Notes: generated by a model from the sequence alone, not told the origin. A DNA stretch of 64,000 nt from Pseudoalteromonas sp. MM1 (GCF_030296835.1 NZ_AP027922.1:2728001-2792000); one strand, 5' to 3'; shown: positions 23,629 through 32,497, counted from the stretch's first letter. Made by a program: numbers and translations.

Positions 23629-24115
23629 ATAACATATTGTTGTAGGTCGCGCTTTTTAATGGGGCGGGCTCTTCTAACGGAAGCTCACTGGGTATTATTT
23701 TTTCCTCAAGCGTACTTAATAAGCCTTGCTGATCGTTTGTTCCCACTCGGTACTTAGTACCGTCTTTTAAGGTTAACTGCACCGCGCTAAATCCTGATAC
23801 AGAGTAAACCCACCCATCATGCGTAATACGAATACCAATACCGTGGCGGTAGGAGTTTTGCACCGCTTTAGCCTCTACTATGTCTGCAAGCGCTAATCGT
23901 TGCCCTGCAACGCCAGGACCAAAAGCCCAACTAATTGTTTGCTCGTCAACTTTTACGGTTAAACCATGAAACAAAAAACCGATTAAAACGAGTACACCGG
24001 CAAATACCATTAATGGCACATCGGCGCCCATTAAGTTCCAGGCTAAGGCTACAAAGCCGCCTATCCATGCTAAAACAAAAAATATAAACACCGCATATTG
24101 TTTATGCTGATACAT
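23627..24115 (-). CDS. Small membrane protein with a PH-like C-terminal domain
   Basis: A 162-aa protein. Two membrane segments are predicted from hydrophobicity (about residues 8-27 and 33-51). They are followed by a soluble beta-rich region containing GIGIRITHDGWVYSVSG and AVQLTLKDGTKYRVGT, a pattern typical of bacterial PH-like domains. I do not recognise a specific ortholog or function. A GAGAG ribosome site precedes ATG 24115 by 4 bases. It is 16 bases downstream of the DUF481 gene, so they are probably co-transcribed. Confidence 0.75.
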   Translation of the reverse strand: MYQHKQYAVFIFFVLAWIGGFVALAWNLMGADVPLMVFAGVLVLIGFLFHGLTVKVDEQTISWAFGPGVAGQRLALADIVEAKAVQNSYRHGIGIRITHDGWVYSVSGFSAVQLTLKDGTKYRVGTNDQQGLLSTLEEKIIPSELPLEEPAPLKSATYNNML

Positions 24116-24131
24116 AGCGCTCTCTTTATTA

Positions 24132-24944
24132 TTAAAAACTGTACACCAACGTGGCGCTTAATTCTGAGTCGTATTTAAGGTTATCGTCTTCAGGTTTTGA
24201 ATTATAACGATACATGTAAGCAAACTTTAACGATACCGCACCTATAACTTGGCTAATCAAAGCGGTTTCTGACTTCAAACGTGAATTTAACCCCGACAAA
24301 GACTGCTCAATACTCACATCTTGATTAAAGCGCGTGCGCTTTGATACCAAACGCTCCCACTGCATTGCAATACGAACTAAATAACCTGTTTTGTTTTCAT
24401 CTTCTTCGCTTACCTCTGACTCATCATCAGCGACAGAGCGATATAAACCGGGGCCAATATCAATATCTACTTTATTTTTTACACCTTGGTAAACCCTAGC
24501 ACCATAGCCTGTCGCCACCGTACTTTTGTAATCGAGGCCGCTAAATTTATCTTCTTCGTAGTCGCCATAAATAAAAAATGAAGAATTTTTAACGCCCACC
24601 TTGTAGTTACCCTGGGCTGAGACAAAAATACGATCTGCTGTTACGTCTGTTTGCCCTGTGTCATCATTTTCATCGCGTTTATATAAGGTGTCTAATTTAA
24701 ACTGGTTGCGCCATTTTTCGAAGTCTTGGTATAAATTCCCTCTAAATTTAAAGCTGGTAGAGTTTGTATTACCTTTACTCAAAATCAAGCCAAACTCAGT
24801 ATCGCCATAGAGCATTTCGCCTTTATGTAGCTCATGAATTTCTTCATCAGAGAGTTGCCCATATTCATGAAAGTCTTCAAATGGATCAACAGCCCAACAA
24901 CAACTGCTCATTATTAAAAACACGAATAGTAAATACTTATGCAC
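24132..24944 (-). CDS. DUF481 family outer-membrane protein (YdiY-like)
   Basis: A signal peptide (VHKYLLFVFLIMSSCCWA) precedes a predicted outer-membrane beta-barrel. GDTEFGLILSKGNTNSTSFKFR is preserved in the family, and the last residues (SATLVYSF) end in the aromatic beta-signal of barrel proteins. DUF481 proteins are often called salt-induced outer-membrane proteins; their function is not established. I start at GTG 24942-24944, preceded by GAGAG at 6 bases. A TTG further upstream would extend the protein but would bury this ribosome site. The result is 270 aa. Confidence 0.88.
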   Translation of the reverse strand: MHKYLLFVFLIMSSCCWAVDPFEDFHEYGQLSDEEIHELHKGEMLYGDTEFGLILSKGNTNSTSFKFRGNLYQDFEKWRNQFKLDTLYKRDENDDTGQTDVTADRIFVSAQGNYKVGVKNSSFFIYGDYEEDKFSGLDYKSTVATGYGARVYQGVKNKVDIDIGPGLYRSVADDESEVSEEDENKTGYLVRIAMQWERLVSKRTRFNQDVSIEQSLSGLNSRLKSETALISQVIGAVSLKFAYMYRYNSKPEDDNLKYDSELSATLVYSF

Positions 24945-24977
24945 GGTAAACTCTCTAGCACATACAAACAAAACGGC

Positions 24978-25307
24978 TTACTCAGCGTGCTCTGTTTCTT
25001 TCCACAAAATATGACAAAACGGCGCGTCTTTATCACGGCTAATTAAAATTTTTGCAAATAACACATCTTCGTTTTCAAACTCTAACCCCACTAACACTTG
25101 CACAAATAACTCCGGCTCTATTTCAAGTGCTACAAAGTTTTGCCATTGCTCATCAGGCTCGCCTTCCTCAATAAACCCAAGTTCTTCTCGGTATTCGTTA
25201 AAGTCTTCAACATCTTGTTCGCTAAGATTGTTTGGCGCCAGCTCTAAAAAAATATCATACGCTTGATGGGTAACTTCTTCTTCGCTATATAAACGTGGGC
25301 CTGACAT
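24978..25307 (-). CDS. Double-stranded DNA mimic protein (DUF440, YciU/HI1450-like)
   Basis: A highly acidic 109-aa protein, the same length as E. coli YciU. The segment QAYDIFLELAPNNLSEQDV and the C-terminal FCHILWKE match the family (AYDIFLELAADNL and LCHIIWRE in YciU). Haemophilus HI1450 of this family has a surface that imitates DNA and binds HU. The start at ATG 25305-25307 is favoured by GAGG 8 bases upstream; a start 42 bases earlier lacks support. It is upstream of the DUF481 gene on the same strand. Confidence 0.9.
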   Translation of the reverse strand: MSGPRLYSEEEVTHQAYDIFLELAPNNLSEQDVEDFNEYREELGFIEEGEPDEQWQNFVALEIEPELFVQVLVGLEFENEDVLFAKILISRDKDAPFCHILWKETEHAE

Positions 25308-25556
25308 GGGTAAAACCTCAATGCATTTTAAGTGCGCACATAATATCAAAACTCACCTGTGTTTTGAGAAAAAACAGCTAAAAATAATGACTTTTTTGTT
25401 ACCAACTCATGTGTGGTTAAGCTTAACTAAGATTCAAAGCGCTTTGACTAAAAAAGTTTAAAATAATTCAATTTATTTTTTATTATAAAACAAACCGTTA
25501 CTTTACTTAGCACAGCGTACATCATAAGCTCAAACACACAACTATAGGAAAGCGCA

Positions 25557-26348
25557 ATGATAAAACTAGAAATACAACAAGGCATTGCTAACGTTATTTT
25601 AAGCCGCGCAGAAAAACAAAATGCACTTAGCTTTGATATGTTCATGCAATTAAACAGCACTATTAAACGTATTAAAAAAGATAACAGTATTCGCGCTGTA
25701 GTGATAAAAGGTGATGGCGATCATTTTTGCTCAGGGCTTGATGTGGCTGGGGTTATGGCTTCACCTTTGAACATTGTAAGGCTATTACTAAAATGGCTGC
25801 CCGGCAATCAAAACCTAGCGCAAAAAGTAGTACTTGGCTGGCAGTCATTAAGCGTACCGGTTATTGCACAAATAAATGGAAATTGTTTAGGAGGTGGGTT
25901 ACAAATAGCATTGGGCGCCGACTACAGAATTGTGGATACCCAGGCAAAACTAGCCATTATGGAAGCGCGTTGGGGGTTATGCCCCGATATGGGTGCTAAT
26001 GTGGTGCTTACAGGCTTATTAAAACGCGACCAAGCATTGTGGCTGGCAAGCCATGCAAACCCTATTAGTGCAAGCGCAGCCTATGAGCTAGGCCTAGTTA
26101 CAGAGCTTACAGACAATACCGAACAGGCCACGCAGCGCATGTTAAATATATTGCTTGAGCGCTCCCCTGATACCCTAGCAGCAATAAAGCGCGTTACTCA
26201 GCAAAGTTATACAGCAAACCAACGAAAAATTTTAGCCAAAGAAACGCTTAGCCAAATTCGCTTGTTACTCAATCCAAATACTAAAAAAGCAATCGCCAAA
26301 GCTAAAGGGAAAACAGATATAAACTATGCAAATTCAAAACGCTGGTAA
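25557..26348 (+). CDS. Enoyl-CoA hydratase/isomerase family protein (crotonase-like)
   Basis: A crotonase-fold protein of 263 aa. The oxyanion-hole segments are visible: HFCSGLDVAGV (about residues 58-68) and INGNCLGGGLQIALGADYRI (about 105-124), and an Asp/Glu-rich acyl-CoA region follows at EARWGLCPDMG. The usual hydratase glutamates are not clearly both present, so the exact reaction (hydratase, isomerase or hydrolase) cannot be assigned. AGGAAA precedes the ATG by 6 bases. Stand-alone gene; no beta-oxidation partners nearby. Confidence 0.85.
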   Translation: MIKLEIQQGIANVILSRAEKQNALSFDMFMQLNSTIKRIKKDNSIRAVVIKGDGDHFCSGLDVAGVMASPLNIVRLLLKWLPGNQNLAQKVVLGWQSLSVPVIAQINGNCLGGGLQIALGADYRIVDTQAKLAIMEARWGLCPDMGANVVLTGLLKRDQALWLASHANPISASAAYELGLVTELTDNTEQATQRMLNILLERSPDTLAAIKRVTQQSYTANQRKILAKETLSQIRLLLNPNTKKAIAKAKGKTDINYANSKRW

Positions 26349-26420
26349 GACTAAATTAGCATGTAAAAATAGTGAGCCTCTGCTAACGTTAATGCCTCTA
26401 TTAATTAATGAACCTTTTTC

Positions 26421-26774
26421 ATGAAGTACATACTAAGCAGCGCCATTATTTTACTGTGCTTGGGGTGCGCAAAATTAATAATGCACTTTGTTGGTGGTAG
26501 CTTCCCTGCACCGCTCCTTGGCATGGTTATTTTACTGAGTTTATTACTATTAGGTGTAGTTAAAGAGCACCATATAAAACCCTCAGCCTCCCCTATTTTA
26601 AATATTATGCCAATATTTTTTATACCCGCGGGGGTAGGATTTATCGAGCACATTGCACTTATTAAGCTGCATTGGCCCTATTTGGTTTTGATTATTTTAC
26701 TCGTCCCTGCTAGTACGCTTTTACTGGTAAGCAGCGTCGTTGGCTATGTTAAAGGCAAAAATAATAATGACTGA
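26421..26774 (+). CDS. CidA/LrgA family membrane protein
   Basis: A 117-aa protein of four predicted membrane segments with GGSFPAPLLGMVILL, the LrgA/CidA hallmark. These holin-like proteins act with LrgB partners; in different bacteria they affect autolysis or carry pyruvate and other short organic acids. It overlaps the following lrgB-type gene by 8 bases, the usual pairing. No strong ribosome site precedes the ATG. Confidence 0.88.
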   Translation: MKYILSSAIILLCLGCAKLIMHFVGGSFPAPLLGMVILLSLLLLGVVKEHHIKPSASPILNIMPIFFIPAGVGFIEHIALIKLHWPYLVLIILLVPASTLLLVSSVVGYVKGKNNND

Positions 26775-27486
26775 GCTGCACCTTACACTTTGGTACTTAA
26801 CAACGCCCGCTATTATTTTGCTGTTTTTACTATTAAGAGCGTTTAATAAAAACTGGCAACACAGCATAGTAAAGTCGCTAACTAATCCGGTGTTTTTAAG
26901 TATTGCGATTATTGCCTTAGTGCTTGTTAATTTAAACTTACCTTATGCTGAATTTTCCACGCATAGCCAACTGCTTAGTTGGCTGTTAGAGCCTGCTATA
27001 GTGGCACTGGCCCTACCTTTGTATCAACAGTTTATACATGTCAGGAAGAACCTACTTTTAATAGTAAGTACGTGTAGCTTAGGCATTATTAACGCTACGG
27101 TAGTAGCCTTTATTTTAAGTATTTTATTTGATGTACCCGCCAACTTAAGCGCATCCGTAGCTGCCTTAAGTGTAACTACACCTATTTCGTTAGTCGTTAC
27201 TGACTCTTTAGGGGGTATTAGCTCACTTGCCGCTGCGTTAGTTATTTTTATTGGCTTACTCGGTGCGCTCTTTGGGTTAATGCTCATTAAGTGGGTGGGT
27301 GTTAATAACCACCAAGCTCAAGGAATAGCAATGGGGACTGCATGCCATGCAATAGGCACCGCTGCAGCACTTGATGAGCATCCCAAAATAGGGGCTTTTT
27401 CCTCGGTTGCTATGGCCTTAAGTGCGCTATTAACCGCCGTAATAGTCCCCGTACTGTATCCTTTTTTAGTCAACACTTTGCTATAG
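26767..27486 (+). CDS. LrgB family membrane protein
   Basis: A polytopic membrane protein of 239 aa when started at ATG 26767 (MTELHLTLWYLTTPAI), which overlaps the LrgA-like stop by 8 bases. The conserved stretches VTTPISLVVTDSLGG and GTACHAIGTAAAL (about residues 190-202) identify LrgB/CidB. It partners the preceding LrgA-type protein, and together they may move small organic acids or influence murein hydrolase activity; the substrate here is unknown. An in-frame ATG at 26740 lies inside the upstream gene and is less likely. Confidence 0.9.
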   Translation: MTELHLTLWYLTTPAIILLFLLLRAFNKNWQHSIVKSLTNPVFLSIAIIALVLVNLNLPYAEFSTHSQLLSWLLEPAIVALALPLYQQFIHVRKNLLLIVSTCSLGIINATVVAFILSILFDVPANLSASVAALSVTTPISLVVTDSLGGISSLAAALVIFIGLLGALFGLMLIKWVGVNNHQAQGIAMGTACHAIGTAAALDEHPKIGAFSSVAMALSALLTAVIVPVLYPFLVNTLL

Positions 27487-27523
27487 TTAGCAAAAAATAA
27501 ACACCCAATATAAAGAGCCCGCT

Positions 27524-28360
27524 ATGATCAGTTCTGAAATAGAACAATTTGAAAAATACTACACCATGCTTACTGAGTATTTAGTTACCTACAGTGTGCA
27601 AATTTTAGGTGCTATTTTTATTCTTATACTGGGTTTGTGGGTTGCAAAAAAACTCTCAAACCTTGTCGCAAAATTGATGACTCGTCACAATGTCGATATT
27701 ACTCTCACCAGCTTTGTCAGTAACGTGGTAAAAGTGTTGCTTATTGTGATGGTTGTTGTAATAGCGCTTGGCAAAATAGGCATCAGTGTTACCCCCTTTG
27801 TAGCGGCTATAGGTGCAGCTTCTTTGGGTGCAGGTTTAGCCTTACAAGGGATGCTTTCAAACTACGGTGCTGGCCTTGCTATTATAGCAACGCGCCCTTT
27901 TGTAGTAGGCGATACCATTGAAGTAAAAGGGGTCAGCGGCCAAGTAAAAACTATTGAGCTGGGTTACACCATTTTAATTGATGAAGAAAAAGTAGAAATC
28001 ACTATCCCTAACAAACACATAGTGGGTGAAATTATTCACAACTCGTTTAGCTACTCATTAGTTAAAGGAGAAATAGACATAGCTTATAGTGCCTGTGCCG
28101 ACACTGCTATTAACCTCATTGAAGAGGTATTAAAGGCCCACGACCAAGTGGCTCAAAACCCACTTTCTCAAGTAGGCATAGAGCGCTTTGCCGATAGCGG
28201 CGTAACCATTAGTTATCGCTACTGGGTACCTACAACAAAAATAATAGAAACCAAGCTTGCTATAAACGGTAGTGTGTACAAAGTTATTAATAATGCGAAA
28301 ATAGAGATCCCATTCCCGCAACGTGTTATCACTATAAACAATAGCAATTCGCTTAATTAA
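27524..28360 (+). CDS. Small-conductance mechanosensitive channel, MscS type
   Basis: A 278-aa protein near the 286 aa of E. coli MscS. Three N-terminal membrane helices end in a pore helix with the Gly/Ala pattern FVAAIGAASLGAGLALQG (about residues 92-109). The MscS beta domain follows with RPFVVGDTIEVKGVSGQV and ITIPNKHIVGEIIHN. It opens when membrane tension rises during osmotic downshock. A 37-base gap separates it from lrgB, so co-transcription is possible. Confidence 0.92.
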   Translation: MISSEIEQFEKYYTMLTEYLVTYSVQILGAIFILILGLWVAKKLSNLVAKLMTRHNVDITLTSFVSNVVKVLLIVMVVVIALGKIGISVTPFVAAIGAASLGAGLALQGMLSNYGAGLAIIATRPFVVGDTIEVKGVSGQVKTIELGYTILIDEEKVEITIPNKHIVGEIIHNSFSYSLVKGEIDIAYSACADTAINLIEEVLKAHDQVAQNPLSQVGIERFADSGVTISYRYWVPTTKIIETKLAINGSVYKVINNAKIEIPFPQRVITINNSNSLN

Positions 28361-28390
28361 ACAACCTATAAGAGTGAACCATCGTATAAA

Positions 28391-28411
28391 AAAGCCGCTT
28401 AAAGCGGCTTT
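28391..28411. terminator. Bidirectional terminator overlapping the CNNM gene stop
   Basis: AAAGCCGCT (28391-28399) pairs with AGCGGCTTT (28403-28411) around a 3-base loop, with an upstream A run and downstream T-rich bases. It is 30 bases after the mscS-type stop and includes the TAA stop (28399-28401) of the minus-strand gene. Confidence 0.75.
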
Positions 28412-29460
28412 ATTATTTCAATATGTTCGTTGAGTTCTAACTTAGGTGCGCTCATTCCTTTTAATAACCGACCAAATATATCCGCGCCGGTAATAATACG
28501 CTTTTCATCCCCCCACACCAGCACAACATCATGGTCTATTGCACCATCAAAAGATTTGTCATGAGAGTGATTAGCGCGTATTTTTAAAATGACATCGCTT
28601 AATCGCATTGTCTCATCCGTTACAATTATCGGCCTGTGGCAATAGCTATACGGATCAAAGGTTTCTGGCTCAAAAAGTGCCGACCGTAAAAAGCCATCAG
28701 CATCAACAACAAGAAGCGGCCAGCCATCTTTGTTGGTAATAATTACCCAATTATAACCAGACTTATGTAATTGGCGTAAAAATTCGTTGTCAGCGCTTAA
28801 TGTAAGTTCGGGAAATATTGGCAAATCAAGTTTTGTTGGCAACGTAATAATTGAGTCAGGGTCTATAACCTCACCTTCTTTAGTTACACTAATTTCATCT
28901 AAACTAAAAAAGTTGAGCGCCCCTATCCCCTCTACGTGTTGTACATCTGCTTCTTCAGCCTCAATATGCTTACGAATAATCCCTCTTAATTCGCTTTCTG
29001 CAAAATAAGTAATACCTTCTTTGCCCAGCCATGCATCAAGTACTAAAGCGGTGGGCTTTGCAACAATATAAAATAATATTTGATAAAACTTTATTAAAGG
29101 CGAGAACATACTCGCCATTTTTAGTGCGTTGCGTGAAAAATACGCTTGTGGTGTTATTTCGCCAATAATCGTTATCGCAACGGTCGAAAATAAAAACGAA
29201 CTTGCGCCTATCAGTACCGAATCTGACAATAACGTCAACAATACATTAATACCTACGTTTCCCCATAATATGGTCGAAAGTAAAAAGTTTGAGTCGTTCC
29301 TAAGTGCCATCACTTTAATCGCGGCTTGGTTGCCCTTTGCACTTTCCATTTCAAGTTGCAGTCGGCTTAACGAAAAAAAAGCTAAGTTTAATCCCGAGAA
29401 CATAGCTGATTGTGAAATACACAATACAATTGCACACCAAATCATGACATCGAAAGTCAT
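28399..29460 (-). CDS. CNNM (DUF21) transmembrane protein with CBS-like region
   Basis: 353 aa. The DUF21/CNNM domain (about residues 1-175) has SGLNLAFFSLSRLQLEMESAKGN near the start and IIGEITPQAYFSRNA, both typical of CorC/CNNM magnesium and cobalt efflux-type proteins. The downstream region resembles a reduced CBS pair, and no separate C-terminal CorC_HlyC domain is evident. Transport activity is inferred from family membership. It begins 22 bases after mgtE on the same strand, so a magnesium importer and a CNNM protein probably share a transcript. Confidence 0.85.
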   Translation of the reverse strand: MTFDVMIWCAIVLCISQSAMFSGLNLAFFSLSRLQLEMESAKGNQAAIKVMALRNDSNFLLSTILWGNVGINVLLTLLSDSVLIGASSFLFSTVAITIIGEITPQAYFSRNALKMASMFSPLIKFYQILFYIVAKPTALVLDAWLGKEGITYFAESELRGIIRKHIEAEEADVQHVEGIGALNFFSLDEISVTKEGEVIDPDSIITLPTKLDLPIFPELTLSADNEFLRQLHKSGYNWVIITNKDGWPLLVVDADGFLRSALFEPETFDPYSYCHRPIIVTDETMRLSDVILKIRANHSHDKSFDGAIDHDVVLVWGDEKRIITGADIFGRLLKGMSAPKLELNEHIEIIKPL

Positions 29461-29482
29461 TATAATTTCCTGTAAATGAAGC

Positions 29483-30835
29483 TTATAAAAGTAGCAAGCT
29501 ACCTAGGCCTAAAAAAGTTACAAACCCAACAATATCGGTCACTGTGGTCAGTATCACAGAACCAGAAAGCGCCGGGTCTATTTTCATTTTGTCTAAAATA
29601 GACGGTATAACAACACCCGCTAACGACGCAGCCACTAAGTTAAGCAATATAGCAACAGTAATTGTAATACTAAGCATAATATCGCTAAACCATACAAAGG
29701 TGAGCGCGCCAATCACTAAGGCCCACACTAAGCCGTTTACAGCCCCCACTCGTAGCTCCTTTTTTAAAAGTGCATTTCGGTTAGAGTCGGTAACTTGCCC
29801 AAGCGCTAAACCGCGCACTATGACCGTTAACGTTTGGCTACCTGCAATTCCGCCCATAGAGGCCACTACAGGCATAAGTACCGCCAGTGCCACAACCTGC
29901 TCTATTGTTGCGCCAAATAAACCAATAAACCACGATGCTAAAAACGCAGTGGCTAAGTTTATCCCCAGCCAAATACCCCTGTTTTTAGCACTCTTTCTTA
30001 CACTAGCAAACAGGTCTTCGTCTTCACGTAAACCACCCGCTTTGGCCGCAGCCTCGTCGGCAATCTCCTGGCGAAGCTCGTATGCCGAGCCAATCGTTAA
30101 GCGCCCTACCAATTTATTATCACTATTGACCACCGGCATAGCCATTTTTTCACTGTGGATAACTACCTCTGCCGCTTCGTATAAGTCATCATCAGCGTGT
30201 AATGATGAAAAATCATAATTTGCCAGCGTCAATAAGTTATCGCCTTCATCGGCTTTAATTAAATCATTGACTGCAAGCTCACCCATTAAGCTACCTTGAC
30301 GGCTAACTAAATAAACGACTTCGCTGTATTGCGGCAGCCCTTTTTGCAGTAATTTTTTAACGCCTGCTAATGTTGCTTTTTCGGTTATTTTTAGAAAGTC
30401 GAAGCCTACCCAGTGACCTAATTGCTCAGGTGGATACTGCTGAGCAAGATCGTATTGTTTAGTTTGTGCTTCATCGAGTTGTTTTTTTGCATAATCTACA
30501 AAGCGTTCAGGAATAACCTCTTCTAGCTCAAGTAACTCTTCAACATTAATCTCATCTAATAGCGCGTATACTTCGCTATCATCTAGAGTTTGCAGTAGCC
30601 ATAAGCAGCTGTCGTCGCTAAGGGTTACAAATATTTCGTGCTGCGTGTCTTTATCTAATAGTTGCCAAATTTCTAGACGTTGTTCTTTTGGTATAGCCTC
30701 AAAAAGTAGCGACAGGTGCTCAGTAGACAAATTAAGCTGTGCATCGGCTAAAAGCTGACTTTTTTGCTCACTTGTTTCGCATTGCAGTAAATCGTTTATT
30801 AACTGCGGGAGTTGGTCGACTGGATACTCAATCAT
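29483..30835 (-). CDS. mgtE: Magnesium transporter MgtE
   Basis: Channel-type Mg2+ importer gated by intracellular Mg2+. An acidic, helical N-terminal domain (about residues 1-130) precedes two CBS domains (about 137-255), including MPVVNSDNKLVGRLTIG. Five membrane helices follow, with PVVASMGGIAGSQTLTVIVRG and the C-terminal acidic pore segments. It is 450 aa, the family norm. The 273-base gap upstream shows no recognised Mg2+ riboswitch. Confidence 0.95.
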   Translation of the reverse strand: MIEYPVDQLPQLINDLLQCETSEQKSQLLADAQLNLSTEHLSLLFEAIPKEQRLEIWQLLDKDTQHEIFVTLSDDSCLWLLQTLDDSEVYALLDEINVEELLELEEVIPERFVDYAKKQLDEAQTKQYDLAQQYPPEQLGHWVGFDFLKITEKATLAGVKKLLQKGLPQYSEVVYLVSRQGSLMGELAVNDLIKADEGDNLLTLANYDFSSLHADDDLYEAAEVVIHSEKMAMPVVNSDNKLVGRLTIGSAYELRQEIADEAAAKAGGLREDEDLFASVRKSAKNRGIWLGINLATAFLASWFIGLFGATIEQVVALAVLMPVVASMGGIAGSQTLTVIVRGLALGQVTDSNRNALLKKELRVGAVNGLVWALVIGALTFVWFSDIMLSITITVAILLNLVAASLAGVVIPSILDKMKIDPALSGSVILTTVTDIVGFVTFLGLGSLLLL

Positions 30836-31046
30836 CTTAAAACCTTAAAATTTAATAATGCACATTGCTTATAGTTTACTTGAACAATAAAAAATAGCAG
30901 AAAAAACTTAAACTTATTTGGGCGCGTTAGCCTTTATTAGTTAAATTTGTAGAGACTATTTTTGCGCATTGTAGGGGCAAAAACCCTCGCGATACTACTG
31001 TTTATTTTAAAAATTAAAAAAGAAATCATTGGCCTTATTTTTAGTC

Positions 31047-31080
31047 AAAAAAAAGCCCATAACACTGAGCTGTTATGGGC
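31047..31080 (-). terminator. Terminator of the kinase-like gene
   Basis: A perfect 10-bp stem GCCCATAACA (31055-31064) with TGTTATGGGC (31071-31080) and a 6-base loop is followed on the minus strand by eight Ts. It lies 29 bases past the stop at 31109. Confidence 0.88.
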
Positions 31081-31108
31081 AAGGTCACACAATGAAAAAA
31101 AGGAGAAA

Positions 31109-31858
31109 TTAAAATCTATCGGTTAAGTTACGTATTAGGTCAGAGTCCACAAATTGCGTGATCATTGCAGCGCCCCATGCGTATGTACGTTGTATTGGGT
31201 AGCCTTTAAATATCCAGCGTTTACGAACATGGTTAAAACGCTGCAAATACTGCTGCTTTGCTTGCGGTAAAGGTGTACTGCTTAGTTTGTCCCACGCTTT
31301 ATATACGCCCGACATGTCAGAGCCGCGCATAAAACGCTGCAACCAACGCGAAAAACGAGCAAAACGAATGGTTGACTGAAAGTCAATTATATAAGGCTTG
31401 CCGTCGCTACCACATAATATGTTGCCCATATTACGCAGGTCTAAATGCACGATGCCTAGGCGGTGCATTTTTGCAACTTGGCGCTCAAGCTCAATAAAAA
31501 ACTCAACAGGCAACGCCTCCCCCTGATGAATTAAACTTCTAAGCGGCGTGCCTTCTATGTAGTCATACGCTACCGCTATCGGCGATAAACGGCTAAACCG
31601 ATTAGCAACCGCATCAAGCTGCGCTAAGCGGCTCAACCCTTTAAATTCTTGATTTACAGAAAGTTTGGCAAAGGTTTTACGAATAAACCACGGGCTTTGG
31701 CTAAAGTCTTTAACTATTAAGTCAAACGTATCATCTTTGTACCTGTATACAATTGCGTTCGCAAAACGCCCTTTATGAACAACACTTAAATACTGTTGCT
31801 TAAATACATGTTCAGGAAACTGCTGCTGTAATTGTGATAACAACTTATTTTCAATCAT
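31109..31858 (-). CDS. Protein-kinase-like (RIO/KdkA-like fold) protein
   Basis: A 249-aa single-domain protein with kinase-fold landmarks. Lys50 in DLIVKDF is the candidate ATP-binding lysine. IVHLDLRNMGNIL (H138, D140) is the catalytic loop, and YIIDFQ (D159) the metal-binding DFG equivalent. The spacing from the catalytic Asp to the Asn (N146) is one residue longer than the usual HxDxxxxN. Similar bacterial proteins include lipopolysaccharide-core kinases and RIO-like kinases; the substrate here cannot be named. AGG precedes the ATG closely. Flanked by marR upstream and mgtE downstream on the same strand. Confidence 0.75.
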   Translation of the reverse strand: MIENKLLSQLQQQFPEHVFKQQYLSVVHKGRFANAIVYRYKDDTFDLIVKDFSQSPWFIRKTFAKLSVNQEFKGLSRLAQLDAVANRFSRLSPIAVAYDYIEGTPLRSLIHQGEALPVEFFIELERQVAKMHRLGIVHLDLRNMGNILCGSDGKPYIIDFQSTIRFARFSRWLQRFMRGSDMSGVYKAWDKLSSTPLPQAKQQYLQRFNHVRKRWIFKGYPIQRTYAWGAAMITQFVDSDLIRNLTDRF

Positions 31859-31991
31859 AACAAACCTAACAAGATGATAACTTTAATTGCCTAGGCAACT
31901 ATATTAACAAAATTGGATTTGCCGCACAATTAGATCTACTACTTAGCAGGCTAAGTTTTTATTGAAACAGTATCGCTAAAATGTTGATAAT

Positions 31992-32468
31992 CTATTTGGT
32001 AGGTGAGTCTAAATTGGTTATTGCTTTAAATAATAAATCTATAACTTGCTGTTTTTCATCATCAGAGAATCCATTAAGTGCTTTAGCATACACCTCATTT
32101 ACCAAAGGCATTATTTGCGGGTACAAGGCTTTGCCTTTTTCACTTAAACCTAAAATGGTAGAGCGCTTATCGAACTCGCACTGAGTTTTTGCAATAAGAT
32201 CTTTTTCTTCTAAGCGCTTTAGCAAGCGGCTCATAGCCCCTTTATCGTAAACCATATGCTCACACAGCCCAGCTAATGTATTTACCGAGCCTTTTGCTAA
32301 TAATACCACCACAATATATTGGGCCGACGTTAAACCCATTGACTGAAGCTGTGTATCAATATGAGTAGAAAGCTTTGAACGTAAAAACGAAATTACTCGC
32401 CCTAAATCTTGCTCAGGTATTAATTGTGCTCGGTTACAGCTATTTATCGAAGGCATACTTTGTTGCAT
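31992..32468 (-). CDS. MarR family transcriptional regulator
   Basis: A 158-aa winged-helix regulator when started at ATG 32466-32468. The DNA-binding region includes TLAGLCEHMVYDKGAMSRLLKRLEEKDLI, and the wing CEFDKRSTILGLSEKGKAL is typical of MarR. An in-frame TTG 24 bases earlier would extend it but overlaps a likely operator. No neighbouring efflux pump or enzyme is divergent from it, so the target is unclear; autoregulation is suggested by a nearby inverted repeat. Confidence 0.88.
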   Translation of the reverse strand: MQQSMPSINSCNRAQLIPEQDLGRVISFLRSKLSTHIDTQLQSMGLTSAQYIVVVLLAKGSVNTLAGLCEHMVYDKGAMSRLLKRLEEKDLIAKTQCEFDKRSTILGLSEKGKALYPQIMPLVNEVYAKALNGFSDDEKQQVIDLLFKAITNLDSPTK

Positions 32469-32497
32469 ATAAGGAGTACTCTGTTTATTCAAAACGC

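Noticed and set aside
29544..30218. A 224-codon plus-strand ORF antisense to mgtE.
   Set aside because: It lies wholly opposite a well-conserved gene, with low-complexity Ser/Thr/Ala composition typical of reversed coding frames.
30836..31108. A possible Mg2+ riboswitch (M-box or related) upstream of mgtE.
   Set aside because: No conserved core elements of known Mg2+ or Mn2+ riboswitches could be recognised.
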